Assembly (NCBI GenBank): GCA_036924085.1
Contig: JAVGWX010000011.1
Coordinates: 34,594,386-34,658,385, forward strand
DNA length: 64,000 nucleotides
Source: Ariolimax columbianus
Taxonomy: Eukaryota; Mollusca; Gastropoda; Stylommatophora; Arionidae
Reading direction: 5' to 3'
The stretch's first letter is position 1. The number at the start of each line of letters is the position of its first letter. A program made the position numbers and the translations under genes. The notes under the pieces are model-generated. The model ran no database searches, was not told the origin of the DNA, and saw only the letters and a program-made list of their open reading frames with translations. Of the stretch, positions 48,950 through 58,176 are shown piece after piece.

Positions 48950-51640
48950 GTTCTGTTAACTTAACGTCTTTATACTGGTTTAGAAGACTCTGCAGATTCT
49001 GTATACAACCAGTTCCAATTACATCACCTTGCTCTAGAAAATGTACGCATCCAATCTATTCTTAAATGCATTAACCGTCCCAGCCTCCACCACCTCACTT
49101 GGCAATGCATTCCAAGCATTCACTACTCTCTGGCTAAAAAAATACTTCCTAATATCTAATCTGGACCTCTCCTTAGTCAACTTGTAGCTATGCCCTCTTG
49201 TTCTTGTTGGTGGTTGTTTGTTATAGTCTACTTTATCCATTCCTCTGATCATCTTATACACCTGTATTAAGTCACCACGAATTCTTCTCTCTTCTAGACA
49301 CCGTAGGCCGGTTTTTTTTAGTCTTTCCTCATAACTGTAATTCTGGAATCCCACTATCAGCTTTGTCGCTCTTTTTTGTATCCTCTCCAGCATGTCTATA
49401 TCCCCTCTCTGATAAGGACTCCACACCTGTACATAGTACTCCAATCTAGGTCTAACTAATGCTTTATAAAGTTTGACTATCACCTGCTTGCTCCTATGTT
49501 TAATATTTCTTTTTATCATCCCTAACATTGCATTTGCCTTTTTTACTGCTACCTGAACTTGCTCCCTCACCTTACATGTATGATCTATTATAACCCCTAA
49601 GTCCCTTTCTTAATCGATCTTTCTAATATTGTTCTCTCCCATTCTGTAATTATGTTCCATATTGGATCTACCCATATGCATGACTGTACATTTATCTACA
49701 TTAAACTACATTTGCCAGATTACAGACCATTCTCGAATTTTATCTAAATCTGACCTCAATATATACACTTCTGCTTTAGATGAGACACTACTGCATAGTT
49801 TTGTGTCATCAGCAAATTTTGCAATAATGGATCCCATACCTATGTCCAAATCATTTATACATATCAAGAATAAAATTGGTCCCAAAACCGAGCCCTGTGG
49901 CATTCCACTTTTCACTTCACACCACTCAGAGCTCCTTATTTATACCCGCCCTTTGCCTTCTTCCCGATAACCAATTTTCAATCCATTTGGCAACTTCCCC
50001 ACCTATTCCATGTGATTTTAACTTTCGAAATAATCTTTGATAAGGTACTCTATCAAAGGCCTTTGCAAAATCCAGATAAATAACGTCCCCTGGCTCCCCT
50101 TTATCTAACATTTTGGTAACCTCCTCCATGAATTCTAATAGATTTGTTAAGCATGATCTCCCTCTGGTAAACCCATGCTGACTATTTCTAATTAGATTAA
50201 ATTTATCTAAATGCATTACAATGTTTTCTTTGATTATTGACTCTAACAATTTGCAGACTATGCTCGTTAAGCTCACAGGTCTATAGTTTGCTGGATCTGC
50301 TTTTTTGCACTTTTTGAATAAGGGGATCACTCCCACATCTTTCCAATCCTGTGGAACAATCCCTTGTGCAAGTGATTGAGAACATAATATAGCCAATAGT
50401 TTTGCTAATTGGTCTCTAATTTCAAACAGCAATTTTGGATGAATACCATCTTGACCTGGACATTTATCCACTTTCAACCCCTCCGATTTTTTTAAAACCA
50501 TTTCCTCTGTAATACAGATTGATTTAAATCCTGCTGTGTCCATGTCTCTTTGAAAAATATCTACAGGCTCTGGGATCTTGTAGCAGTCCTCTTTTGTGTA
50601 CACTGTGCCAAAGTAGTGATTGAGTAGATTTGCTGCCTCCCTATTTTCACTTATTTTTTTTCCTGTGCTGTCTATAAGAGGGCCTACTTTGTCCTTTGAT
50701 CTCTGTTTATTTCTAACATAAGAGAAGAAGCTTTAACTATCAGTCTTGATCCTCTGAGCAAGATTCTTTTTGAAGTCTATTTTTGCTATTTTATTCGCTT
50801 TCTGAGATGTGTATTGCTTGTCCAAATATTTTAAATATGTTTCTTTTGATTTACCTGCCTCTATATATTTTTTCCATGCTTTATTTTTAGCTCTTCTACA
50901 TTTAACTACAATTCTAGTGATCCACTTTTTACGCTTGGGGTTTACTTCCCTATATGGAACACATTCCTCTTTTAGCGTTTCGAGAACTGTTTTAAAACTC
51001 TCCCACTTCTGTTCAATATCTGTTCCTCCGACAATATCTTTCCAGATTATGTGGTTCACTGCCTCTTTCCTCCTCTTAACATCTATCTTAGAGTAGTCAT
51101 ATGTTTCCGTGTTTATGTTTACTTCTTTCCCTGCAATAAGATCCCATCGGATGATTTGATGGTCACTTGAGCCAAACAGTTCCCCAACGGTAACGTTTTC
51201 AATCATATTTTCCTCTGTAGTAAAAACTAGGTCGAGTATTTTTTGCCTCTGGTGGCTGCTTCTACATGTTGAATTAAAAAATTGTCAGTTATGCACTTAA
51301 CAAAAGGTTTTGACTCTACAAGTGCTTCTGCCATATCCCATTTTATTTCTGGAAAGTTGAAATCCCCTATTAATAATAATTTCCCTTCACTTGCCTTTGC
51401 TATGCTACTAATCAGCTCCTCATCTTCCTCTTTTTGACTTGATGGACATCTATAGAATACTCCAATCACTGTTTTTTCACCCCCACTTTCTATTTCACCC
51501 CATACACTTTCATTTTTGTTACCACATGATAAATCTTCTCTGCTCGTTATATTAACAGAATTTATACAGTATAATAAAACACCACCCCCCTTAGCCTTGT
51601 CTCCAACTATCCTATCTTTCCTGTTGGGGAGATGGCGATC
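48950..51640 (-). mobile_element. CR1-like LINE, 5' truncated, lightly decayed
   Basis: It runs from the endonuclease C-terminal half (51640) to a 3' end at about 48950 (ttaacttaacgtctttatac). No RNase H. Related relics occur at 2750-3910 and 28905-29640. Frames are broken by only a few lesions, so it is of intermediate age. Confidence 0.92.
49034..51469 (-). pseudogene. CR1-like endonuclease-RT ORF, broken
   Basis: In order: GVFYRCPSSQKEED and LLLIGDFNFPEIKWDMAEA (endonuclease, 51469-51227), VGELFGSSDHQIIRWDL (51206-50733), PGQDGIHPKLLFEIRD and PANYRPVSLTSIVCKLLESI, GFTRGRSCLTNL, DVIYLDFAKAFDRVP (50603-49926), SGMPQGSVLGPILFLICIND and IIAKFADDTKLCSSV (49915-49706), then VRPRLEYYVQVWSPYQRGDI, RGHSYKLTKERSRLDIRKYF and VVNAWNALPSEVV to the stop (49570-49034). 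FADD is intact. Frame breaks lie near 51220, 50730 (TAA), 49920 and 49600. Confidence 0.93.
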
Positions 51641-52134
51641 TGTTTTAGCCAGGTGTTGTGAGAGCGGCCCTGTTGACGTCTCCAGGATGTCAAGTGTTCA
51701 CATAAATGTCAACATTATCTTGCCTGCTAAATAAATATTGAGGGGTGATAACGGTGTCTCTGAAGATTAATAATGAGGCAATGTATCAATCTTGCCAGAT
51801 CAATCCCAGTATCTGTTAGGTTGGTAGCCCCTGGAGTATACAAATGTATATTTTTGGGGACTGATGGTGGTGGAAGTGTAAATTAGAGCAATGTAGACCC
51901 GCATCCTGTCAAGCACAATCTATGCTGCTCCGCTAATCCCATAACCAAGTCCTGATGTTATAGCCACACAGTCCGTATTTGCTACATATTTTCTGTGGGG
52001 TGAGAATCCCTAGAATAATTTTAGTAGATTGTTAACTTGAATTTTGCCCGGACAGCGGCCATTAAGCCTACTCTTTTCGATTTCCAACTGCCAGGGGATT
52101 TTTAACATGTGTGCCACTGAACACGGGTGTCTTC
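51641..52134. other. Intron, no feature recognised
   Basis: No motif-bearing frames. It lies between the truncated 5' end of CR1 and an I-type LINE fragment. Confidence 0.4.
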
Positions 52135-52465
52135 TTCTTTCTTCTTCATCGTACGCAGTCAGACATCAACCTTTATTTTTTTGAAAAAAGCAGAGGTCAT
52201 CCTGAGGCTGTCGACACTGCCATAGAGCTTGTCTAGTGTTGCCACTGGTGACAGCCACATCTGCTTTCTCTGGTCCTCGTATGTCGGGCAATTTTGCAGC
52301 ATATGTTCAGCGGTCATTTTCCCGGTGCCGCACATGCATTCATCAGTGCCACCTATCTTCAATTTATTGAATAGGTGGTACCTCAGTCTATTGTGGTCAG
52401 TGCGAAGTCTGAAGACCATGACCTGCTCTCTTCTGTTCAACTGGTAATAGGCATCGTTTTTTGGA
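52135..52465 (-). mobile_element. I-superfamily LINE 3' fragment
   Basis: The minus frame reads KNDAYYQLNRREQVMVFRLR, then RLRYHLFNKLKIGGTDECMC and GTGKMTAEHMLQNCP. It is about 15% diverged by eye from the 13-kb copy and closest to the 25.7-kb copy. It ends in an AAG tail (plus ttcttctttcttcttc). The C-P-C of the zinc motif is C-M-C here. Confidence 0.9.
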
Positions 52466-52569
52466 ACACGCGTGTCTGATCTCACTACTCAGAGATCAGA
52501 GGAACTAGTGGAACTCGAGATCACTAGTCCCAGCCCCCCCCCCCCTCTCCCTTTCCCCCACATGTATCA

Positions 52570-53045
52570 ATCAATCAATCAAAACCTTCTTCCTGTCATG
52601 TGCCATCTTTACCACCTCTGCCCACATCTTTCCTGCTGCTTTTAGGCTTGTCTCGACTTCCTTTCTCATGAGGATTCCAGAACAGTGACTGTCTTGTAAT
52701 GCTATCAGCTGGTTTCCGCAATCTGTGTCCTACCCATTGTCTGGCCTTCTCTTTACGTCAAGTCACTGGCATCTGTCCAGTTCTTTCCCAGTTCTATATT
52801 AGTGACTTTTTCATATCACTTTATTTCGTATATTCAGTGCAGGCATCCATTGATGAAAGCTTGAACCTTTTTAGATGCACTTTCCATTATTCTCTTCCTC
52901 ATGTCACAGAACCATACAATAGGACGGACTTGATATTGCACTTGAAGATCTGTATTTTTGTGGTGGACATAATTTCTTTTCATTTTCACAAACTCCCTAA
53001 AGCAATGAAAGCCTCTCTCATCTTTATAGCAATTTATAAGTGTGA
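52570..53045 (-). pseudogene. RTE-like LINE C-terminal relic
   Basis: Minus text reads STTKIQIFKCNIKSVLLYGS, RQWVGHRLRKPADSITRQSL, FWNPHEKGSRDKPKS. It matches the WIGHTLRK...ALTWNPQ-KR-RGRP segment of the family at 34085 and 40085. It is frameshifted and cut. A further short piece (caatcaatcaaaactatccc) starts at 53075. Confidence 0.8.
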
Positions 53046-54244
53046 TTAAGTAACTATAATAATCCTAAGTATCAATCAATCAAAACTATCCCAGTTCCCT
53101 GTGGAGCACAGGTATTCAACAACTACATGCCCATATCTATTTCAATTTTTGTTGCTAAAAGTTTTGACAGGATGGGCTAGCCAGCTCAATGCCAAACCCT
53201 CCGCAGTCACCTGTTATGATATGTAGGTTACAGTGTTACTATTGTTTGCTCTCCTTTCAGGCTCCAATAACACAGGCACATTCTAACTATATAACATATC
53301 AATTACTTTAACCCTTTGAACTCATGATACCCATATATTGTGGTGTGTGTAAATACTCCATTCCTCGAGAAACCCGTTTGCCGGTATGACAGGTGGACCA
53401 TTATTTTAAGGCATATTTTGGGCTGTTCTGTTTGGATTTGGGCAATAATATAGTCACGTCTACACAGTTCAATAACAAATACGGAAGCGTAAATATCGAA
53501 GCATGGCTTCACTATAATTTTTAATGATTTTCGTGATGAAAAGGTGTTTTTTTTTATTTAGGAAATGGCATTTCTAAAAGGCTAACAACAGAGTAAATCA
53601 CTGAAAGCAATTTCAAGGATTTTGAGGCTCATAAATTGGATTTAGATGGTGATTATTCTAAAAAGGATCAGTTGTTATTTGAACGACAACAACATGTGTG
53701 TGATTCGACCATTGATTAGGATCAAGCTAGATCTGTTACCCCGTAAGATCTGACTACAGTATGAGGGGGTATGCCACATACATTATCAAGTAAATGTGGT
53801 GAATTTATTCCACACTCTACTGAAGTAGGAACATTGTATGTTAGCAGGTCAGTCAATTTGAGATAGAATAACACAATTAGAGCACACAGTTTTGTTATTG
53901 TAAATAGCTTTACTTAAATATCTACCTTGTGCGTATTTTCTCAGGAGCACATGGAAATAAGATTTTGTGGACTGGGTAGTCAGGGTTCAAAGGGTTAAAT
54001 ATCAGAGACTAGCAGTGAATTTCTTGAAATGCGTAACATTAGCTGATTACAAAACAGACGAATTCCTGTTTTCGACAGCATAACTTCTGCTAGATTTATA
54101 TGCAATTACTGTAGGAAACTAATGACCAGAAAGCACATCTTGATTGGTTGCTTAAGAAATGTCAGAACACTTCAAATTAAATATTAACAATCATGATAAT
54201 AAAAAAGTAATGTCCGCATCTAAATCATTACGCCACCCCAAAAT
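53046..54244. other. Intron, largely unique sequence
   Basis: About 1.2 kb with no recognised element beyond a possible LINE-end scrap at 53075-53130. Frames are below 70 codons. Confidence 0.45.
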
Positions 54245-54600
54245 TGTCCTACAATATTAAGTGGTTGAAAAAGTATACAGTTTTTAATATCTTGGCTCCA
54301 TGATTGACAACGATGGAGAATACTCGAAAAGAGGTCAGAAAAAGACTTCCCATAGCTGCAAAAAGTGCGAAAAATGAAGACTTTGTGGAATAATATCAAC
54401 AGACAGACAAAAGTAATACTTCTTAGAACATTGTATTTTTCGTGTGGCAACATACGGGTGTGATGCATGGATCCTATCACAACTGATACAGCAGAAAATT
54501 GGAGTCCTCCAGATGAAGTTTTATAGAAAGATCCATAAATTAATATTGTGGATAAAGAAATGAAAAATTACAGACATCCTGCAAAAGCTGAACTTAGTGG
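54245..54600 (+). pseudogene. RTE-like LINE relic, first part
   Basis: Decayed frames read YLGSMIDNDGEYSK, then KMKTLWNNINRQTKVILLRT, C-MDPIT and ILQKLNLVADW. They follow the order of the 10850-11180 copy (YLGSRIDKN-, NKTIKVKVLRACVF, DIRQELSIEENW). The relic continues at 54860 after an unknown insert. Confidence 0.8.
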
Positions 54601-54858
54601 CAGATTGGCTTATCGACCAGGTCATGTTGGTCAACCAATCAATGACCGCCTTTTGGATGAGGACACTGCAACAGATGAAGCGGCAATCCACAGACTGCAA
54701 AGTTTCTACATGAAACGAGGTCCGGGTGGACTAGGGTGCATGAGAGGACAGAGCAAGAGAGTGTACAACCAGCGAGCTACAAGGACCATCAGCATCCAGA
54801 CCCTACGCCAATTGCTCAGAGAGACTGAGCACCTATGGGTATGCCCAGAATGCAGTGA
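54601..54858 (+). other. ~260-bp insert of unknown origin within the LINE relic
   Basis: The LINE relic is broken at about 54600 and resumes at about 54858. The insert keeps an open plus frame (AYRPGHVGQPINDRLLDEDT, RLQSFYMKRGPGGLGCMRGQ, RTISIQTLRQLLRETEHLWV, CPECSDVDS) through to a stop. I do not recognise the sequence. It has a higher GC content than the LINE around it and no tandem structure. It could be a processed or captured exon, or part of an unrecognised element. Confidence 0.45.
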
Positions 54859-55130
54859 TGTCGATTCTTAGAAACAGAAACCAGGTCATGCTGAGAAAGC
54901 TTAAATATTTTGAACACAATAAACATCATGATAGTTTGACATGAACAATATTGGACGGCTTAGTTCCTGACAGGTGTGGTAGAGGCAGACCAAAGTGAAG
55001 GTGGATGCAGTACATCAAAGATTCTCTAAAAACGACTTTTGAGGCGACGGGTGAACTGGTACAAGATCAAGAATTTTCAGACAGGCTGTGATGAATGTGA
55101 TGTTCTGCAAAAGACATGCTACATGGTTAA
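54859..55130 (+). pseudogene. RTE-like LINE relic, second part
   Basis: RNQVMLRKLKYFEHNKHHDS, LDGLVPDRCGRGRPK-RWMQY, then tttcagacaggctgtgatga...gacatgctacatgg matches the 3' end of the 9782 and 41160 copies (FRQTV-GATFYKGHAT). Confidence 0.82.
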
Positions 55131-55469
55131 TCTGATCAGCAACAACAAAAGTATAAACAAGCTTAACGTAAGAATGTCAACCACACATACATGTGAGTCG
55201 AGAGGCCTCTCCCTGGGAATGACAAATATCAAAAGGTACTAGAAAAAGTGCAGCATTTTATGGGATAAAGAATTAGAAAGAGTAAACAATTAGAAAGAAT
55301 ATAGAATTAGAAAGAATATTGAATTAGGAAGAATATTGAATTAGGAAGAATATAGAATTCAACAGAATATAGTACTAAAAATGAGATAGAATTATAAAGA
55401 ATATGGGATTAGACAGAATATAGAACTGGAAATAATACAGAATTAGATTACCGTAAGATAAATAGACAA
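55131..55469. repeat. Intron with ~20-bp degenerate repeat
   Basis: From 55265 to 55450 the phrase gaattagaaagaatat recurs about nine times (attagaaagaatatagaatt, attaggaagaatattgaatt). The rest is plain. Confidence 0.8.
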
Positions 55470-55617
55470 TAGCAAACTGTTGTTATTGAGCCTCAGAACA
55501 GGACACTACCAACTCCGCAGCCACATGTATACAAAATTAAATATTGGCAACTCCACCATGTGTGCACCTGCACAGGCACCCAAAACTGTTGAGCATATAC
55601 TACAGAACTGCCCCGAA
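55470..55617 (+). pseudogene. I-type LINE zinc-motif relic
   Basis: Broken frames read SATTCIQN-KYWQLHHVCTC, TGTQ and VEHILQNCPEY-like text (actgttgagcatatactaca, gaactgccccgaat). The CxC-GT...EH-LQNCP pattern is that of the I-type LINE C-terminus. It is followed directly by a SINE-A tail. Confidence 0.72.
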
Positions 55618-55710
55618 TATTCTTCTTCTGCATTCGTTCTGAAAAGGTCGTTGTGACATGATGTTGTAGTTTACAGCAAAGCTGCGATATCTGCACCTTT
55701 CAGCCCCTAT
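55618..55710 (-). mobile_element. SINE-A short-type copy (reverse)
   Basis: ttcttcttctgcattcgttc, tgaaaaggtcgttgtgacat, gttgtagtttacagcaaagc, tgcgatatctgcacctttca. The head is missing. Confidence 0.72.
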
Positions 55711-56044
55711 TCTCTTAGCCAGATTACACTAGTACAGGCTGTTTTCATGGCCACCACTTGGAGGCAGAATAGAGTCTTGGTTTGCTGACCCTGATGCAAG
55801 CAGCCAGTTATGCGTCGCTTGCTGCTATCCGCTAACTCACTGTGCTGCATCTTCGGCCACAATTTAGTTCAATCACCATTTTCTTTTATGCTGTTTTTTT
55901 TTCTCTCCGGCGATGGTAGAGAGTTTTTATTTGTTGAAATGTTGGTACACATGTTGTTCTTGTCTATTGCTTTGAACTTGATCCTTTTTCAGTTACAAAT
56001 GGTATACCTTTTAATGCAGTCCTATCTATGCAGGATGTTGTTGT

Positions 56045-56460
56045 GACTGATGTTGAATGCCCACATTGAGTGGGTTTACTCTTTTGTGCACCATGAAAAA
56101 GGCATTAAGTGGCAGGTCGCAGTAGCTTTCCTCACATCCTGAGCATGCGGATGAAGGTGGATCGCAGCTCTCCAGGTGGTTGTGCTATGCTTGGTTTCAT
56201 CTGCGTGACGATCACTACTACTAGGATCACATAAATCCACATCTCGGCAGGCAGACTGCCTTGAAAACAGCCTGTTTCCAGGAAGCGCTACATGGAACAT
56301 AGATAGTGGTCTTGGTCAATATATTGTGCCTGACCCAAAAAATGACATCCTGGTCAGTATTGTGTGTCTGACCCTGACGCAACGTCCTGGTCAGTATATT
56401 ATGCCTAACCTTGACACAACTTCCTGGTCAGTTTGTTAGGCCTGACTGGACTAGCGTCTC
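56045..56460 (+). mobile_element. Element F, diverged copy with different monomers
   Basis: The body is tgaatgcccacattgagtgg, gtttactcttttgtgcacca, tgcggatgaaggtggatcgc, tgctatgcttggtttcatct and cttgaaaacagcctgtttcc. It is followed by about three 37-bp-like monomers with their own consensus (tcctggtcagtatattatgc, ctaaccttgacacaact), instead of the GATCAG type. Confidence 0.85.
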
Positions 56461-56586
56461 AATTCCCTATTTACGCAGGATGAAGAGTAAATGTAGTGTA
56501 TAGGAAGATGTTCAAAAGATGGTAAAACAATTTGTTGTTTCTTCAATGAGTGTAATGTATGAAGCAGCAATACTATTTAAGCTGAC

Positions 56587-56717
56587 CTTTCCTTTCACGC
56601 TTCCTTTTTCTAACACCTCTTTAATTCCTAGAGCAACGGACAATCCCAAAATGGCTATCAGATTATGACCACAAGCATGCCCAATGCCAGGTAGTGCATC
56701 ATATTCACACATGACAC
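56587..56717 (-). CDS. PM20D2: PM20D2-like exon with zinc-site HACGHN motif (first visible exon)
   Basis: The exon starts after acceptor TTTTAG (AG at 56719-56718) with two bases of a split codon and ends at donor AAAG|GTCAGC in phase 0. It encodes visible residues 1-43, beginning [18 protein letters not shown]. This is the M20 segment holding the first metal-binding residues in the active site. The following helix ([20 protein letters not shown]) matches the family. Since the exon begins with a split codon, at least one more exon lies upstream, probably beyond 64000. Confidence 0.92.
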
Positions 56718-56849
56718 CTAAAATTTAAACAAAAACAAATTCAAATTAAATGTATATATATGAGGGCTGATAAAAACATATCCTACATTAGACTGTTTAA
56801 TAAGGAAAAGACTATAATTATAGCCAACCAGGAAACAATGGACTCATCA
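56718..56849. other. Intron upstream of the first visible exon
   Basis: AT-rich with no recognised element; the acceptor pyrimidine stretch lies at its low end. Confidence 0.4.
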
Positions 56850-57190
56850 ACTCACTTCCAAAAGGAAGACGACTACAATGTTTTAACTAGAGAAGAGCAA
56901 ACTGAGAACTGGACGTTATAGACTCAAGAGTCATCTCTACAACAAAATAAGGATTGGGACAAATGACTTTCCATGAGCATACCATGACCATGGAACACAT
57001 CCTCCAAAGCTGAATGCTCACACAGGAAGAGAGAGAACAATACTGGCCTCGCGAGACTGAAGAGGGACAAAAGTTGTATGAAGATAAAACAGCCTTACAA
57101 ACAACAGGGGCCTATGTAAGATAAAATGGGAACCTTGATCTGAGGATGTACCACAATGAATAGAAAAAGGACATAATATAAATCCTTCCA
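56850..57190 (+). pseudogene. I-type LINE C-terminal relic (older family)
   Basis: Text EDDYNVLTREEQT, RLKSHLYNKIRIGTNDF, TMTMEHILQS and EEREQYWPRETEEGQKLYED can be read across frames. It parallels DAYYQLNRREQVVVFRLRTG ... EHLLQNCPTYEDQREQMWP of the 13-kb ORF at low identity. It is long dead. Confidence 0.75.
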
Positions 57191-57294
57191 GCAGACCTCA
57201 GCAATGCACAAAAAACAACCTAATGATATCTTAAATATAGATGATAATTAATTCAACCAATGGTCATAGATTTATGAGGACATACCATCATCAA

Positions 57295-58176
57295 GTCACT
57301 CAATCCTGGGACTAGTTTGAGGCATCTGACCCCATGATCAAGCCATTCAATCCTGAGACTGGTTTGGGGCCCAGACCCCATCATCAAGTCATTCATTGCT
57401 GGGACTGGTTTGGGGCACCTGACTCCATCCTCAAGTATTTCAGTGCTGAGACTGGTTTGGGGCCCAGACCCCATCATCAAGCCATTCAATCCTGAGACTA
57501 GTTTGGGGCCCAGACCCCATCATCAAGCCATTCAATCCTGAGACTGGTTTGGGGCCCAGACCCCATCATCAAGTCATTCATTGCTGGGACTGGTTTGGGG
57601 CACCATACTCCATCATCAAGTATTTCAGTGCTGAGACTGGTTTGGGGCCCAGACCCCATCATCAAGTCATTCAGTGCTGGGACTAGTTTGGGGCCCAGAC
57701 CCCATCATCAAGCCATTCAATCATGAGACTAGTTTGGGGCCCAGACCCCATCATCAAGCCATTCAATCCTGAGACTAGTTTGGTACCCAGACCCCATCAT
57801 CAAGCCATTCAATCCTGAGACTGGTTTGGGGCCCAGACCCATCATCAAGTCATTCAGTGCTGAGACTGGTTTGGGGCCCAGACCCCATCATCAAGCCATT
57901 CAATCCTGAGACTAGTTTGGGGCCCAGACCCCATCATCAAGTCATTCAATCCTGAGACTGGTTTTGGGGCAAGACCCCATCATCAAGCCATTCAATCCTG
58001 AGACTGGTTTGGGGCCCAGACCCATCATCAAGTCATTCAGTGCTGAGACTGGTTTGGGGCCCAGACCCCATCATCAAGCCATTCAATCCTGAGACTAGTT
58101 TGGGGCCCAGACCCCATCATCAAGTCATTCAATCCTGAGACTGGTTTGGGTCCCAGACCCCATCATCAAGCCATTC
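57295..58176. repeat. 46-bp minisatellite, left part (~19 copies)
   Basis: Units of about 46 bp: gggcccagaccccatcatca, agccattcaatcctgagact, ggtttg. Subtypes (tgctgggac, gggcacctgactcc, cagtgctgag) occur in a repeating order, suggesting multi-unit duplication. It is broken at 58177 by a LINE and continues at 61116. Confidence 0.95.

Larger units (their letters stand above)
29792..56717 (-). other. PM20D2: PM20D2-like dipeptidase gene, 3' six coding exons
   Basis: This is a split gene read on the minus strand. Six exons joined at GT-AG sites keep one frame for 319 codons and end at TGA (29794-29792). The product resembles the cytosolic M20 metallopeptidase PM20D2, known in vertebrates to hydrolyse beta-alanyl-lysine, beta-alanyl-ornithine and related Xaa-Lys/Arg dipeptides, a repair role in carnosine-type synthesis. 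Visible M20 marks in order are [58 protein letters not shown] and LHTTEF, with no stop or missing metal ligand. From the CEYD motif to the C-terminus the length fits the family (about 325 residues of about 436 in human, from memory). The first ~110 residues were not found up to 64000. Introns are 3.5-7.8 kb and filled with repeats. The family assignment is confident; the exact substrate is inferred by homology. Confidence 0.93.
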
